Source: JBKHYG01 sp046565595 (GTDB lineage Bacteria > Actinomycetota > AC-67). From it: a stretch of DNA of 28,906 nucleotides. A model generated the notes under the pieces. That model worked only from the letters and a program-made list of their open reading frames with translations, ran no database searches and had not been told where the DNA came from. A program made the translations under genes and the position numbers. The stretch covers positions 1-28,906 of the forward strand of contig JBKHYG010000073.1 in assembly GCA_046565595.1 (NCBI GenBank). The letters are read 5' to 3'. Shown piece by piece: positions 28,429 to 28,906 of the stretch (the stretch's first letter is position 1; every line of letters begins with the position of its first letter).

Positions 28429-28906
28429 GCCAGGCTTCGCCGCGTGATCGTCGACGCAGCAAGACCGACTCCCCTCAGAAGATCGTCCGACGCTTCTGCG
28501 TCGATGTCCTCCAGACCATCGAACAGCGCAACATCCTGCGTGGAGGCGAGACCGCGGTCCTTGCGGTGAGCGGCGGAGCAGACTCGCTCTCATTGCTGGA
28601 AGCCATGGTGCGGCTGCGCGACAGCCTTCGAGTGACCCTGCATGTAGCGCACTGTGATCGCGGCATCCGCCCCTCCAGTCCCGACGACGCTGACTTCGTC
28701 CAGGCCCGGGCCGCCGAACACGGCCTCGGGTTCCACCTCGGACATGCTGACCCGAAGCCGCCGAAGGGAAGGTCCCTCGAAGAGCATCTCCGAGACCAGC
28801 GCGGTGCTTTCCTGATCGGGATCGCGAACGAGGTGGGGGCCGCGAGGATCTTGACCGGCCACACTCTGGACGATCAGGCCGAGACCGTGCTCATGAACCT
28901 GCTGAC
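28425..28906 (+). CDS. tilS: tRNA(Ile)-lysidine synthase, partial (C-terminus outside window)
   Basis: TilS attaches lysine to cytidine 34 of the tRNA-Ile with CAU anticodon so that it reads AUA. The first 160 residues are in the window. The PP-loop ATP site SGGADS lies at 49-54 (VLAVSGGADSLSLL), and the second signature GHTLDDQAETVLMNLL sits at the window end; both fit the TilS N-terminal domain. The segment between, HVAHCDRGIRPSSPDDADF, corresponds to the H-x-x-H/D-H-G-L-R-P region, with Arg where many relatives have His. The GTG at 28425 overlaps the protease stop by four bases, so translation is coupled. No stop is reached before the window ends. Confidence 0.93.
   Translation, partial: MSQASPRDRRRSKTDSPQKIVRRFCVDVLQTIEQRNILRGGETAVLAVSGGADSLSLLEAMVRLRDSLRVTLHVAHCDRGIRPSSPDDADFVQARAAEHGLGFHLGHADPKPPKGRSLEEHLRDQRGAFLIGIANEVGAARILTGHTLDDQAETVLMNLL

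Noticed and set aside
26977..28593. A 538-codon minus-strand frame opposite the protease and tilS
   Set aside because: It is antisense to three supported genes and has no domain pattern.
1..28906. CRISPR arrays, insertion sequences, phage genes, toxin-antitoxin pairs or a hidden defence island
   Set aside because: No spaced direct repeats, transposase motifs, integrase motifs or inverted-repeat-bounded segments were seen. The DEAH helicase has the housekeeping DUF1998-like cysteine cluster rather than defence partners.

Overview
The window is high-GC, densely packed bacterial DNA with many ATGA/GTGA gene overlaps. A WhiB regulator, two single-domain TrkA proteins beside an APC-type permease and an OB-fold gene, a TadE/DEAH-helicase neighbourhood, a class E-like sortase, an MFS-thymidylate kinase fusion and a DUF2342-type zinc protease next to tilS all point to Actinomycetota. 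It is probably not a classical Streptomyces or Mycobacterium; an Acidimicrobiia-like or other deep lineage is a guess. The DNA looks chromosomal. I see no insertion sequence, phage gene, CRISPR array or rRNA, and no gene-free gap above 300 bases.

Layout. 1-3.4 kb: a partial secreted S15-type hydrolase (-), a hot-dog thioesterase (-), a two-domain VOC protein (+), a secreted cysteine-rich protein (+) and an AUH-like enoyl-CoA hydratase (-). 3.4-4.4 kb: a three-copy GC-rich repeat, then HMG-CoA lyase (-); with the hydratase this suggests leucine catabolism. 4.5-8.2 kb: a complete ferric-iron ABC transporter operon (binding lipoprotein, fused permease, ATPase; +). 8.2-12.3 kb: a DsrE-like protein (-), two TadE-like pseudopilin proteins, a PPOX-fold protein, a sortase, a large surface protein and a small zinc-ribbon protein (+). 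12.3-16.1 kb: a minus-strand operon of an NTF2-like membrane protein, an LCP-family cell-wall ligase and a DEAH helicase. 16.2-20.2 kb: an OB-fold protein (+), then a minus-strand potassium cluster of a KimA-like K+ importer and two TrkA/RCK proteins. 20.3-25.8 kb: a translationally coupled plus-strand run of HD-domain protein, polytopic membrane protein, MFS-Tmk fusion and DNA polymerase III delta'. 25.8-28.9 kb: DedA (-), tRNA-Thr(CGT), WhiB (-), a small membrane protein, a zinc metalloprotease and tilS (+, cut by the window end).

A recurring regulatory pattern is visible. At about ten non-operonic genes a TAnnnT hexamer (an actinobacterial -10) lies 6-10 bases, usually exactly 8, before the start codon. 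This implies leaderless or near-leaderless transcripts and helps choose starts. Two divergent pairs (KimA/HD protein and tRNA-Thr/DedA) have -10 elements that physically overlap.

The most interesting points are the KimA-RCK potassium cluster with its overlapping divergent promoters, the leaderless promoter pattern, the sortase and surface protein placed inside the TadE/helicase neighbourhood, and the uncharacterised membrane protein coupled to an HD-domain gene just before tmk. I did not find a clearly unprecedented multi-gene system. Most modules belong to known families, and the novelty lies in their arrangement and regulation.
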